From JAVDCA01 sp963819385 (GTDB lineage Bacteria > Pseudomonadota > Alphaproteobacteria > Rhizobiales > Xanthobacteraceae), in the NCBI GenBank assembly GCA_963819385.1, contig CAWFVV010000004.1, positions 62,001 to 126,000 of the forward strand: a stretch of 64,000 nt of DNA, in the 5' to 3' direction. Positions 8,339 to 17,104 of the stretch are shown one piece after another; within the stretch, counting starts at the first letter, position 1, and each line of letters opens with the position of its first letter. The notes under the pieces are model-generated. The model saw only the letters and a list, made by a program, of their open reading frames with translations, did not search any database and was not told the origin of the DNA. A program made the translations under genes and the position numbers.

Positions 8339-9109
8339 ATGCCCCGCATCCGCATTCCCGGCGTCGATGAGAAGCTGCTCGTCCGCGACGCCGCGAAGCT
8401 CATACCCGACCCGTCCCGGCGGCTTTTTCTGCGCAGCGCGGCCAGCCTCGGCGCGATCACCATGCTGACCGGCTGCGACATCGTCGACGGCGACACGGCC
8501 GAGCATGCGCTCGCCAGGATCTCGCGCTTCAACGACCGGGTGCAGGCGCTGCTGTTCAACCCGGACAAGCTCGCGCCGACCTATCCGGAAAGCATGGTCG
8601 ACCGCACGTTCCGCTTCAACGGCTTCTACGACGAGGAGGAAGCGCCCGAGGTCGATCCCGCGACCTACAAGCTCGACGTGGGCGGATTAGTCAAAGAGAA
8701 GAAATCGTGGACGCTGCCCGAGCTCTACGCGCTGCCGCAGGAAAAGCAGATCACCCGCCACGTCTGCGTCGAGGGCTGGAGCCTCATCGGCTCATGGACG
8801 GGCGCGCGGCTCTCCGACTTCCTCAAGCGCGTCGGCGCCGACACGAGCGCCAAGTATGTCTGGTTCCAGTGCGCCGACACCTATTCGACCACCATCGACA
8901 TGCCGACCGCGCTGCACCCGCAGACGCAGATGACGTTCAAGTTCGCGGACGAGATCCTGCCGCGCAAGTTCGGCTTCCCGATGAAGATCCGCATCCCGAC
9001 CAAGCTCGGCTTCAAGAACCCGAAGCACGTGGTCGCGATGAACGTGACCAACAAGGATCTCGGCGGCTACTGGGAAGACCGCGGTTACAACTGGTTCAGC
9101 GGCCTGTAA
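8339..9109 (+). CDS. Tat-exported molybdopterin oxidoreductase (sulfite oxidase/YedY-like fold)
   Basis: Protein of 256 residues with the oxidoreductase molybdopterin-binding domain at about 105-256. RHVCVEGWSLIGSWTGARL contains C143, the expected Mo-ligating cysteine of the sulfite oxidase superfamily. Residues 26-45 hold a twin-arginine signal (SRRLFLRSAASLG) running into LTGC46, which looks like a lipobox, so the protein may be a Tat-exported lipoprotein. Together with the upstream cytochrome b it probably forms a periplasmic oxidoreductase. The substrate is unknown; methionine sulfoxide reduction is one possibility but is not shown here. Confidence 0.87.
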   Translation: MPRIRIPGVDEKLLVRDAAKLIPDPSRRLFLRSAASLGAITMLTGCDIVDGDTAEHALARISRFNDRVQALLFNPDKLAPTYPESMVDRTFRFNGFYDEEEAPEVDPATYKLDVGGLVKEKKSWTLPELYALPQEKQITRHVCVEGWSLIGSWTGARLSDFLKRVGADTSAKYVWFQCADTYSTTIDMPTALHPQTQMTFKFADEILPRKFGFPMKIRIPTKLGFKNPKHVVAMNVTNKDLGGYWEDRGYNWFSGL

Positions 9110-9257
9110 TTACCGGTGCCGTAGTGATGCACGCGGCGGCCATCTCTCGCCGCCTGCAGCGCGATGATTTTTATTCAAATCGTCATCATGGACGAAGCTC
9201 GTCATTGAGCATGCACATGCGTTGTGTTGGCCCGGCTACGTAGCTTCACCTAACGTC

Positions 9258-9785
9258 ATGGGGCCGGATTTTTTAACGGGTTCACTTCCAGTATCCGCGC
9301 AGCCTCTCGCGGTCCTCCACGTGGATTCCCAGATGATCGATGCGTTCGCCAAGTCCAACCGCCAGGCGTTCGAGGGCGGCCAGCTCGCGCTGCTCGTCGT
9401 CGAGGACGCGCTGATCCATCGCACCATCATCTCGCGCGTCGCCGACAAAGCCGGCTTCACGACCGTGGCGGCGAGCTCGGTCGAGGCTGCCGCCGAACGG
9501 CTGCGCTCGCGCGATTTCGACTGCATCACGCTCGACCTTTCGCTCGGCGAGGGAGGCGTCGGCGTCGAGATCCTGCGGCTGCTGGCGGATCGCAAATGCC
9601 AGACGCCGATCATCATCATCAGCGGATCGGACGCCGGGGTCGTCGCGGAGACCAGCCGGATCGGCCGCACGTACGATCTCAACCTGTGGAAGCCGCTGCA
9701 CAAGCCGATCGATCTCGGGCTGCTGCGCGACATGCTCGAGCAGATCCGCGCCTGCTCCGGCGTATACCGCGTCGCGAGTGCCTGA
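9258..9785 (+). CDS. Receiver-domain response regulator without output domain
   Basis: Single receiver-domain protein of 175 residues from the ATG at 9258 (an upstream ATG at 9222 and a downstream one at 9333 are also in frame). After about 40 N-terminal residues comes LALLVVEDALIHRTIISRVA with the acidic pair E49-D50, the phosphoacceptor D93 in CITLDLSLGEGG, and the conserved lysine K145 in LNLWKPLHKP. No DNA-binding or enzymatic domain follows. It ends 53 bases before a hybrid histidine kinase in the same orientation, which is its likely phosphodonor or partner. Confidence 0.87.
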   Translation: MGPDFLTGSLPVSAQPLAVLHVDSQMIDAFAKSNRQAFEGGQLALLVVEDALIHRTIISRVADKAGFTTVAASSVEAAAERLRSRDFDCITLDLSLGEGGVGVEILRLLADRKCQTPIIIISGSDAGVVAETSRIGRTYDLNLWKPLHKPIDLGLLRDMLEQIRACSGVYRVASA

Positions 9786-9838
9786 CCCGACCTCGCGCGC
9801 TCGCGCCAGCGCGCCCCTTGCGCCCCACCATCGGACCC

Positions 9839-12388
9839 ATGCCTGACCAGCAAAAACGCGACGAGCGGCGATCCACCGCGGCCCTCGTCGTCGCGACGAT
9901 CGCGCTCATCGCCGCCATCGTGGGCGGCAACCTCTTCTTCATCAACAACCTGCGCGACAGCCTGCTGCTCAACGCCGAGTCCGGCCTCGCCCGCTACAGC
10001 CTGCTGCTCGCCGAGCAGACCGATCGGTCGTTCAAGTCGGTCGACCTCATGCTCTCGAGCGTCGGCGACTATGTCGGCCGCCAGGGCGTGACCGACAGCT
10101 CCTCGTACGATTGGCTGATGTCGAGCTCCGATACGTTCCTGCTGCTCAGGGAGAAGATCAGCGGGCTGCCGCACGTCGAGGCGATCGCGCTGATCGACGC
10201 GGACGGCAAGCTCATCAATTCCTCGCGCACCTGGCCGATCCCCGACGTCAACGTGTCGGATCGCGACTATTTCGTATCGCTCAAGAAAGATCCCAAGCTC
10301 GCGTCGTTCATCAGCGTACCGACGCGCAACCGGGTGACCGGCACGTGGAACATCTACGTCTCGCGCCGGCTCAACGATCGGAACGGCGCCTTCATGGGGA
10401 TTCTGGTCGGCGCCATCTCGCTGCGCTACTTCGAGAACTTCTTCGGGTCGACCGTGATGAGCGCGGGCGGCCAGGTATCGATGGTGCGCGACGACGGAAC
10501 GCTGCTCGCGCGCTTCCCGAACACCGACCAGGTCGGCGGCCGAGCCAACACGTCGGCGCGGCGCGCCCTCAGGGCCGGCGGGATCATCCGCGAGACGCCG
10601 CCCGGCGAGCATGACGAGCGCATCGTATCGGCGCGCATGCTGCCCAACTATCCGATCGCCATCACGGTCAGCCAGACCGAGGCGAGCGCGCTCGCCGAAT
10701 GGCGCCACATGGCGATGCTGCTCGCCGTCACCTCGCTCGGCTGCTGCCTGCTCATCGTGCTGGCCGCGTGCGGCATCGCCCGCTGGTGGCGCGCGCGCGA
10801 GCGGGCCGCCCGCGCCGCGCTCGCGGCAAGCAACGCCAAGTCGTCGTTCCTCGCGATGATGAGCCACGAGATCCGCACGCCGATGAACGCCGTGCTCGGG
10901 CTCTCGGCGACCCTGCTCACCTCCCAGCTCACCAACGACCAGCGGCAGTCCGTCGTCGCGATCCACAACGCCGGCGACAACCTGCTCGAGCTGCTCAACG
11001 ACATCCTCGATTTCTCGCGGCTCGAATCCGGCCGGCTGTCGTTCGAGGCGATCGCCTTTGCGCCCGATTCGCTCGCCGACAACACGCTGAGCGTGATGGG
11101 CCCGCGCGCCGCCGCCAAGGACCTGGCGCTGAAGACGACGAAAGAGTTGGCCCTGCCGCCGGCGCTGACCGGCGACGTCGGCCGCATCCGCCAGGTGCTG
11201 CTCAACCTCGTCTCCAACGCGATCAAGTTCACCGAGGCCGGCGAGGTCACGCTGTCGATCCGCTGCCTCGCGCGCGGCGACAAGCAGGCGACGATCGAAT
11301 GGAGCGTGAGCGACACCGGCATCGGCATCGCGCCCGACCGGCTCCAGGACCTGTTCAAGGATTTCGTCCAGGCCGACAACTCGATCAGCCGGCGCTTCGG
11401 CGGCTCGGGCCTCGGGCTCTCGATCTGCAAGCGGATCGTCGAGCAGATGGGCGGCGAGATCGGCGTGACCTCGGCACCCGGCAAGGGCTCGACCTTCCGC
11501 TTCAGCCTCACGCTGCCGATCGCGACCGAATCCGCGTTGATCGGGCGGGACGACCAGGAACCGCTGTTCGCCGAGCTGCAACGCCATGTCGCGAAGCTCG
11601 GCCGGCCGTTGCGCGTGCTCATCGCCGACGACAACGCGACCAATCGCCTGGTCGCGTCCAAGATGCTCAAGGAATTCTCGGTGCAGGCCACCATGGCGTG
11701 CGACGGCGCCGAAGCGGTCGCGGCCGCGACCCAGTTCGACTATGACGTGATCCTGATGGACGTGCGCATGCCCGAGATGGACGGGCTGCAGGCGACGCGC
11801 GCGATCCGGGCGCGCGGCGGCCGGCTGGCCGCGCTTCCGATCATTGCGTTCACGGCCAACGCGTTCGCCGACGACGTCCACGCCTGTCACGAGGCCGGGA
11901 TGAACGGCTTCGTCTCCAAGCCGGTCCGCAAGCGCGAAATGGTCGCCGCGATCGTGCGCGCGCTGCCGACCGCCGCGACCGGCGAGGCCGCGGCCACGGC
12001 CGACGCCGGCGGGCAGACGCAAAATGGCGACGCACCCGAGCCGCCGGTCTTCAACCGTGCCTGCTACGACGTGATGGCGACCGAGCTCGGCGACGACGCG
12101 GTGCAAGAGCTGGTGAGCATTTTTATCGCCGAGACCGAACGGCGCCTGGCGCTGCTGCAAAAGCTCACGGGCGACCTCGACCGCGGGCTGATCGGACGCG
12201 AAGCGCATTCGCTCAAGAGCGACGCCGCGGCGCTCGGCCTCATGCGCATCTCGCGGCTCGCCGCCGCGCTCGAGCGGGACGCGCCCCGCATCGGCAACGC
12301 CGAGCTGCGAGCCGCGATCGATCGCATCGCTCCGGCCTTCGCGGAAGGCCGCGACAGGCTGCCGAGGCCGGTCGCGTCGGCGGCGTGA
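9839..12388 (+). CDS. Hybrid sensor histidine kinase with REC and Hpt domains
   Basis: Membrane sensor kinase of 849 residues. In order: membrane helix (about 14-36); periplasmic double-Cache-like sensor (about 40-290, with VEAIALIDADGKLINSS and VSDRDYFVSLKK); second helix (about 299-320); HisKA with H343 in MMSHEIRTPMNAVLGLS; HATPase with N-box NLVSNAIKFTEAGEV, DTGIGI and GGSGLGLSI; receiver domain with D641 in VILMDVRMPEMDG; C-terminal Hpt with H790 in EAHSLKSDAAALGL. All phosphorelay residues are present, so a complete relay within one chain is possible. The upstream receiver protein is a likely partner. The signal sensed is unknown. Confidence 0.92.
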   Translation: MPDQQKRDERRSTAALVVATIALIAAIVGGNLFFINNLRDSLLLNAESGLARYSLLLAEQTDRSFKSVDLMLSSVGDYVGRQGVTDSSSYDWLMSSSDTFLLLREKISGLPHVEAIALIDADGKLINSSRTWPIPDVNVSDRDYFVSLKKDPKLASFISVPTRNRVTGTWNIYVSRRLNDRNGAFMGILVGAISLRYFENFFGSTVMSAGGQVSMVRDDGTLLARFPNTDQVGGRANTSARRALRAGGIIRETPPGEHDERIVSARMLPNYPIAITVSQTEASALAEWRHMAMLLAVTSLGCCLLIVLAACGIARWWRARERAARAALAASNAKSSFLAMMSHEIRTPMNAVLGLSATLLTSQLTNDQRQSVVAIHNAGDNLLELLNDILDFSRLESGRLSFEAIAFAPDSLADNTLSVMGPRAAAKDLALKTTKELALPPALTGDVGRIRQVLLNLVSNAIKFTEAGEVTLSIRCLARGDKQATIEWSVSDTGIGIAPDRLQDLFKDFVQADNSISRRFGGSGLGLSICKRIVEQMGGEIGVTSAPGKGSTFRFSLTLPIATESALIGRDDQEPLFAELQRHVAKLGRPLRVLIADDNATNRLVASKMLKEFSVQATMACDGAEAVAAATQFDYDVILMDVRMPEMDGLQATRAIRARGGRLAALPIIAFTANAFADDVHACHEAGMNGFVSKPVRKREMVAAIVRALPTAATGEAAATADAGGQTQNGDAPEPPVFNRACYDVMATELGDDAVQELVSIFIAETERRLALLQKLTGDLDRGLIGREAHSLKSDAAALGLMRISRLAAALERDAPRIGNAELRAAIDRIAPAFAEGRDRLPRPVASAA

Positions 12389-12403
12389 GCAGGACCGCGG
12401 CGG

Positions 12404-13669
12404 TCACCGCGGATCGTCGCGCCGCACCTCGGTGATCAATCGCGCGCCGCGCTGATACGTGAGGTACTCCCAGAACCACGTGAAGGCGACGATGAAGCGG
12501 CCGCGCACCTCCACCAGGAAATAGATGTGCACCAGGCCCCAGAACAGCCAGCCGAGAAAGCCCTTGAGCTCCATGCGCCCGAGCTTCACCACGGCGGCGC
12601 GGCGGCCGATCGCGGCGAGGTCGCCTTGGTGGCGGTAGCGGAACGGCGGCGGCGCCGCTGAACCCGCAACGCGCGCCGCGATCAGGCGGCCCACATAGCC
12701 GCCCATCTGCTTCGCGGCCGGCGCGATGCCGGGCACCGGCCGGCCGTCGGGACCGTCCGCCGCCGCGGTATCGCCGACCGCGAAGATCTCGGCATGGCTC
12801 GGCACCGACAGATCGGCCGCGACGTTGATGCGGCCGGCGCGGTCATGCTCCGCGCCGATCCATTGCGCGGCGGCCGACGCCATGACGCCGGCTGCCCAGA
12901 TGACCGTGCCGGCGTCGATGCGGCCATGATCGGTGTCGACGCCGCGCAGATCGCAGCCGGTGACGCGCGTCGCCGTCATGACCTCGACGCCCATGGCGGT
13001 AAGCGTCGCACGCACGTAGTCGGACAGATTCTCCGGCAGGGTCGGCATCGCGCGCGGCCCCGCCTCGATCAGCAGGATGCGGGCGGTGCGCGGATCGATG
13101 CGGCGGAAATCCATCGCCAGCGTCTTGCGCGCCACCTCCGCGATGGCGCCGGCCATCTCGACACCGGTCGCGCCGGCGCCGATGATCACGAAGGTCAGCA
13201 GGCGGCGGCGCTCGCTCTCCTCGCGCGCAAGCTCGGCACGCTCGAAGGCGAGCAGGATGCGGCGGCGGATGCGCGTCGCATCCTCGATGCGCTTGAGGCC
13301 GGGCGCGGCCTCGGCCCATTCGTCATGGCCGAAATAGGAATGCGCCGCGCCGGTCGCGAGCACCAGGAAATCGTAAGGGATATCGGGCGCGTCGGTTTGC
13401 ACGATCCGGCGGCCGGTATCGACGCCGCGGACCTCCGCCATCAGCACGGTCGCGTTGGCCTGGTGGCGGAAGATGTGCCGGATCGGCCAGGCCACGTCGG
13501 CCGGCGAGAGCGCCGCCGTCGCGACCTGATAGAGCAGCGGCTGGAAGCAATGATGGTTCTGCCGGTCGACGATAGTGACGTCGACCGGCGATTTCGCGAG
13601 CGCCCGCGCCGCCTCGATGCCACCGAAGCCGGCGCCGATGATGACGACCTTGGGACGCGGTTGGGGCAT
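12404..13669 (-). CDS. ndh: Type II NADH dehydrogenase (FAD/NAD(P)-binding oxidoreductase)
   Basis: Single-subunit, non-proton-pumping NADH:quinone oxidoreductase of 421 residues. The FAD motif KVVIIGAGFGGIEAA opens the protein, NHHCFQPLLYQVATAALSP is typical of NDH-2, the NADH motif FVIIGAGATGVEMAGAI is near 160, and EIFAVGDTAA near 290 binds FAD. The C-terminal amphipathic tail (GFLGWLFWGLVHIYFLVEVRGRF) anchors it to the membrane. I chose the ATG at 13669; the longer upstream reading is encoded by the repeat at 13680-13783. It is convergent with the kinase gene. Confidence 0.9.
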   Translation of the reverse strand: MPQPRPKVVIIGAGFGGIEAARALAKSPVDVTIVDRQNHHCFQPLLYQVATAALSPADVAWPIRHIFRHQANATVLMAEVRGVDTGRRIVQTDAPDIPYDFLVLATGAAHSYFGHDEWAEAAPGLKRIEDATRIRRRILLAFERAELAREESERRRLLTFVIIGAGATGVEMAGAIAEVARKTLAMDFRRIDPRTARILLIEAGPRAMPTLPENLSDYVRATLTAMGVEVMTATRVTGCDLRGVDTDHGRIDAGTVIWAAGVMASAAAQWIGAEHDRAGRINVAADLSVPSHAEIFAVGDTAAADGPDGRPVPGIAPAAKQMGGYVGRLIAARVAGSAAPPPFRYRHQGDLAAIGRRAAVVKLGRMELKGFLGWLFWGLVHIYFLVEVRGRFIVAFTWFWEYLTYQRGARLITEVRRDDPR

Positions 13670-13679
13670 GCGAGGGACC

Positions 13680-13783
13680 TCTGTCATTGCGAGGAGCGAA
13701 GCGACGAAGCAATCGCGTACGGCAAAATCATGCGTCGGCGGGTCGAGATTGCTTCGGCGCGTTACACGCGCCTCGCAATGACG
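13680..13783. repeat. Palindromic intergenic repeat (GAAGCAATC type)
   Basis: The block begins with TGTCATTGCGAGGAGCGAAG and GCGACGAAGCAATC and ends with GATTGCTTCG and GCGCCTCGCAATGACG, so its ends are inverted copies. This type of repeat is common in Bradyrhizobium-like genomes. It sits between ndh and the cupin gene, both on the minus strand, and forms spurious upstream extensions of ndh. Confidence 0.7.
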
Positions 13784-13784
13784 T

Positions 13785-14261
13785 TCATTTTTCTTCTTCG
13801 ACGCGCGTGGAGGTCGCCGGGGCTTCGCCGACGATGAGAATAACCGCATCCTCGTCCTTGGCGCCGTCCCAGTGCACCTGCTTGCCGAAATGGGTCACGA
13901 AGGTGCCGGGCCGCATCGGCACCGAGTTGTTCGGATCCCACTTGCGTCCGCTGCCGACCCACCAGGTGCCCTGCAGCACCGTGATGAAGCGGTCGTTGGG
14001 ATGGAAATGCGGCTTGCTGAAGTGGTTGCCCTTGAGCCATTTGTTCATGACGATATAGAGGCCAGTCTTGTTGGGATCGCCGGCCAGCGTTGTGCTGGCA
14101 TTGCCGTTGCCGCTGGCCTTCAGCTCGATCTGGTCGGGCAGCTTGTAGATCACCGCCTTCGGATCGAGCTCGGCCGCGCTGGCGGATCCGCCCGCAAGCA
14201 TGCGCGCACTGAAGGCCGCGCCGATCGCAATCGCGGCCTCACGTCTGGTAATGATGGTCAT
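13785..14261 (-). CDS. Exported cupin-domain protein
   Basis: Protein of 158 residues with an N-terminal export signal (ITRREAAIAIGAAFSARMLAGGSASAA, Tat-like) cleaved near residue 30. The remainder is a cupin barrel: KPHFHPNDRFITVLQGTWWVGSG with H85 and H87, then HFGKQVHWDG with H130, which could bind a metal. The function and substrate are unknown. The C-terminal tail runs into the edge of the repeat at 13680-13783. The start at 14261 is set by the signal peptide. Confidence 0.82.
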   Translation of the reverse strand: MTIITRREAAIAIGAAFSARMLAGGSASAAELDPKAVIYKLPDQIELKASGNGNASTTLAGDPNKTGLYIVMNKWLKGNHFSKPHFHPNDRFITVLQGTWWVGSGRKWDPNNSVPMRPGTFVTHFGKQVHWDGAKDEDAVILIVGEAPATSTRVEEEK

Positions 14262-14404
14262 GGCGCTTCCCCTGGCTTGTGCCGGCGTGTTCGCCGACTG
14301 TTGGCCAAGTGTCGCCGGGTGCCGCCGCCTAGTCCAGCCGGGTCGGCGTGCCTTGCCAAGTGCGGCCTCGCGCACTAGCAATCCCGCGTCTTTACCGTCT
14401 CTTC

Positions 14405-14485
14405 CGTCATGGCCGGGCTTGTCCCGGCCATCCACGCCTTGCTGCACTCAAAGACGTGGATGCCCGGCACGAGGCCGGGCATGAC
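14405..14485. repeat. Palindromic repeat (GTCATGGCCGGGC type), copy 1
   Basis: Two inverted arms, CGTCATGGCCGGGCTTGTCC with GGCCATCCACGCC, and the returning ACGTGGATGCCCGGCAC with GAGGCCGGGCATGACG, flank a short loop. Its end lies 28 bases upstream of the leuB ATG, so it sits in or next to the leuB promoter or leader. Relatives are at 27580-27609 and 43631-43750. Confidence 0.75.
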
Positions 14486-14513
14486 GACGGAGCAAGCATC
14501 CGAGACCGAAATC

Positions 14514-15626
14514 ATGGCGACCTACAATCTCCTGCTCCTTGCCGGCGACGGCATCGGCCCCGAGGTCATGGCCGAGGTGAAGAAGCTCATCGCGTGGATG
14601 AACGCGCACCGCATGGGCACGTTCAAATTCGAGGAAGGCCTGGTCGGCGGCGCCTGCTACGACGCGCACGGCCTCTCCGTCACCGACGAGACGGTCGCCA
14701 AGGCGAAGGCCGCGGACGCGGTGATCTTCGGCGCGGTCGGCGGGCCGACATGGGACAAGGTGCCCTATGACGTGCGCCCGGAGGCCGGGCTGCTGCGGCT
14801 GCGCAAGGACCTCGCGCTGTTCGGCAACCTGCGGCCGGCGATCTGCTATCCGGCGCTCGCCGACTCGTCGAGCCTCAAACGCGACATCGTCGACGGCCTC
14901 GACATCGTGATCGTGCGCGAGCTCACCGGCGGCGTCTATTTCGGCGAGCCGAAGACCATCACGGATCTCGGCAACGGCCAGAAGCGCGCGGTCGACACCC
15001 AGGTCTACGACACCTACGAGATCGAGCGCATCGCGCGCGTCGCCTTCGAGCTCGCGCGCAAGCGGCGCAACAAGGTCACGTCGATGGAAAAGCGCAACGT
15101 GATGAAGACGGGCGTGCTGTGGAACGAGGTGGTGACGCAGGTGCATGCGCGCGAGTTCAAGGACGTGCAGCTCGAGCATCAGCTCGCCGACTCGGGCGCC
15201 ATGCAGCTCGTGCGCGCGCCCAAGCAGTTCGACGTGATCGTCACCGACAACCTCTTCGGCGACGTGCTGTCCGACGTCGCCGCCATGCTCACCGGCTCGC
15301 TCGGCATGCTGCCCTCCGCCTCGCTCGGCGAGACCGACCCGAAGACGCGCAAGCGCCGCGCGCTGTACGAGCCGGTGCACGGCTCGGCGCCCGATATCGC
15401 CGGCAAGGGAATGGCCAACCCGACCGCGATGATCGCCTCGTTCGGCATGGCGCTGCGCTACTCGTTCGATCTCGGCAAGCAGGCCGACCTGATCGACCAG
15501 GCGATCGCGGCGACGCTCGCCAAGGGGTTGCGCACCGCCGATATCAAGTCGGAAGGCTGCAAGCTCGTCGGCACCACCGAGATGGGCGACGCGATCATCG
15601 CCGAACTGGAGAAGCTGGCAGCGTGA
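14514..15626 (+). CDS. leuB: 3-isopropylmalate dehydrogenase
   Basis: Third dedicated enzyme of leucine synthesis: NAD-dependent oxidative decarboxylation of 3-isopropylmalate, cytoplasmic. It has 370 residues, the normal length. The N-terminal LLLLAGDGIGPEVMAEV, the substrate-binding RVAFELARKRRNKVTSMEK and the Mg-binding VTDNLFGDVLSDVAAML, plus the NAD-binding EPVHGSAPDIAGKGMANP, are present. I chose ATG 14514; the longer reading from 14409 is encoded by the upstream repeat. leuC and leuD lie about 13-16 kb away on the opposite strand. Confidence 0.95.
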   Translation: MATYNLLLLAGDGIGPEVMAEVKKLIAWMNAHRMGTFKFEEGLVGGACYDAHGLSVTDETVAKAKAADAVIFGAVGGPTWDKVPYDVRPEAGLLRLRKDLALFGNLRPAICYPALADSSSLKRDIVDGLDIVIVRELTGGVYFGEPKTITDLGNGQKRAVDTQVYDTYEIERIARVAFELARKRRNKVTSMEKRNVMKTGVLWNEVVTQVHAREFKDVQLEHQLADSGAMQLVRAPKQFDVIVTDNLFGDVLSDVAAMLTGSLGMLPSASLGETDPKTRKRRALYEPVHGSAPDIAGKGMANPTAMIASFGMALRYSFDLGKQADLIDQAIAATLAKGLRTADIKSEGCKLVGTTEMGDAIIAELEKLAA

Positions 15627-15647
15627 GGTGAGCAGAGCGCCCGCGCT

Positions 15648-15770
15648 CCCTCTCCCCCTTTAGGGGGAGAGGGTCGGGGTGAGGGGGCGCCTCAACGAAT
15701 CACTACGTCCCAGTGTGCGGAAGCACCCCCTCATCCCGACCTTCTCCCCCTAAAGGGGGAGAAGGGGCGC
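15648..15770. repeat. Double-hairpin intergenic repeat
   Basis: Two strong hairpins, with arms CCCTCTCCCCC/GGGGGAGAGGG around TTTA (15648-15673) and CTTCTCCCCC/GGGGGAGAAG around TAAA (15741-15764). The sequence between them is also partly inverted (GGTCGGGGTGAGGGGG against CCCCCTCATCCCGACC). It fills the leuB-livK gap and may act as a transcription terminator or mRNA-stability element. Confidence 0.7.
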
Positions 15771-15860
15771 AGGCGCCGTGCCGCATGGCCGAGCCGCGCG
15801 ATATGCCCTAGATTTCGCGCAGCCTGCCGCGGCACGGCCAAAGAATATCGGGGAGGAATC

Positions 15861-17051
15861 ATGTCGGTCTCGAAATGGATCAATCGCGCGGTCGCGCTTG
15901 CGGCCTGCACGCTGGCGCTCGGCACGTTCGGTGCGCGCGGCGCGGAGCCCTACAAGATCCATGTGGTCCTGCCGCTGACCGGCGGCGCAGCTTTCCTCGG
16001 CAAGGGCGAGCAGCAGGCGCTGCAGCTGTTCGAGAAGCTGGTCAACCAGGAGAACGGCATCAACGGCCAGCCGATCTCGTTCGTCTTCCATGACGACCAG
16101 ACCAATCCGCAGACCACCGTGCAGATCGCCAACGGCATCCTGCCCGAGAAGCCGGCCGTGATGCTCGGCTCCAGCATCGTGGCGATGTGCAACGCGATGG
16201 CGCCGCTGCTCAAGCAGGGGCCGTTCGACTATTGCCTCTCGCCCGGCGCGCATCCGGCGCCCGGCAGCTTCCAGTACTCGACCAGCACCGACACGCACGC
16301 GCTGATCGAGGCGCTGGTGCGCTATTTCCGCCTGCGCGGGCTGACCCGGATCGCATTCATGTCGAGCACGGACGCCTCCGGCCAGGACGCCGAGCGCGGC
16401 TTCGATGAGGTGCTCCGGCTGCCCGAGAACGCGGACATCAAGGTGGTCGAGCGCCAGCGCTTCAACCCGACCGACGTCAGCGTCACGGCGCAGATCGAGC
16501 GGATCAAGGCGGCCAACCCGCAAGCTTTCATCGCCTGGTCGACCGGCGCGCCGATCGCGACCGTGTTCAAGGGCATGCTGCAGGGCGGGCTCGACGTGCC
16601 GTTCGCCACCACCAACGGCAACCAGACCTACGCGCAGATGCGCCAGTACAAGGACTTCCTGCCCAAGCAGCTTTTCATCCCGACCTCGGTGTTCCTGCCG
16701 CATGACGGCATGTTCCGGCTCGACGCGCAGGTCGAAGACGCGCAGCAGAAGTTCTACGCCGCGTTCAAGGCCGCGAACGTCAAGCCCGACAACATGTCGG
16801 CGCTCGCCTGGGATCCCGCCAACCTCGTGATCGGCGCCCTGCGCAAGCTCGGCGTCACGGCGACCGCGCAGCAGGTCAAGGACTACCTCGACGGCCAGAC
16901 CAGCGCGCCGGGCATCAACGGCATCTACGATTTCAAGTCCGTCCCGCAGCGCGGCCTCACGGTCAAGAACGCGCTGGTCAGCCGCTGGGATCCGGCCGCA
17001 GATACCTGGACGGTGGTGAGCCAGCCAACCGGGACGCCGCTCGCCAAGTAG
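15861..17051 (+). CDS. livK: Branched-chain amino-acid-type ABC transporter substrate-binding protein
   Basis: Periplasmic solute-binding protein of 396 residues with a Sec signal peptide (about 1-27, cleavage near AARG/AE). The mature part has the type I periplasmic fold of the LivJ/LivK group: IHVVLPLTGGAAFLGKGEQQALQLF, the NPQTTVQIANGIL helix, and IAFMSSTDASGQDAERGFDEV. It heads an ABC operon (livK, livHM, livG, livF). The ligand could be a branched-chain amino acid or another compound such as an aromatic acid; the sequence does not decide this. Confidence 0.88.
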   Translation: MSVSKWINRAVALAACTLALGTFGARGAEPYKIHVVLPLTGGAAFLGKGEQQALQLFEKLVNQENGINGQPISFVFHDDQTNPQTTVQIANGILPEKPAVMLGSSIVAMCNAMAPLLKQGPFDYCLSPGAHPAPGSFQYSTSTDTHALIEALVRYFRLRGLTRIAFMSSTDASGQDAERGFDEVLRLPENADIKVVERQRFNPTDVSVTAQIERIKAANPQAFIAWSTGAPIATVFKGMLQGGLDVPFATTNGNQTYAQMRQYKDFLPKQLFIPTSVFLPHDGMFRLDAQVEDAQQKFYAAFKAANVKPDNMSALAWDPANLVIGALRKLGVTATAQQVKDYLDGQTSAPGINGIYDFKSVPQRGLTVKNALVSRWDPAADTWTVVSQPTGTPLAK

Positions 17052-17104
17052 CGCGGGCAGCTACTTCGGGCTCGCCGCACTAGGGGCGCACGGGGCGGAT
17101 CATC

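Noticed and set aside
9236..12208. A 990-codon open frame on the minus strand opposite the hybrid kinase
   Set aside because: It is antisense to a gene with clear domain motifs, has no recognisable domain, and has the Arg/Ala/Gly-rich make-up expected of the complement of high-GC codons.
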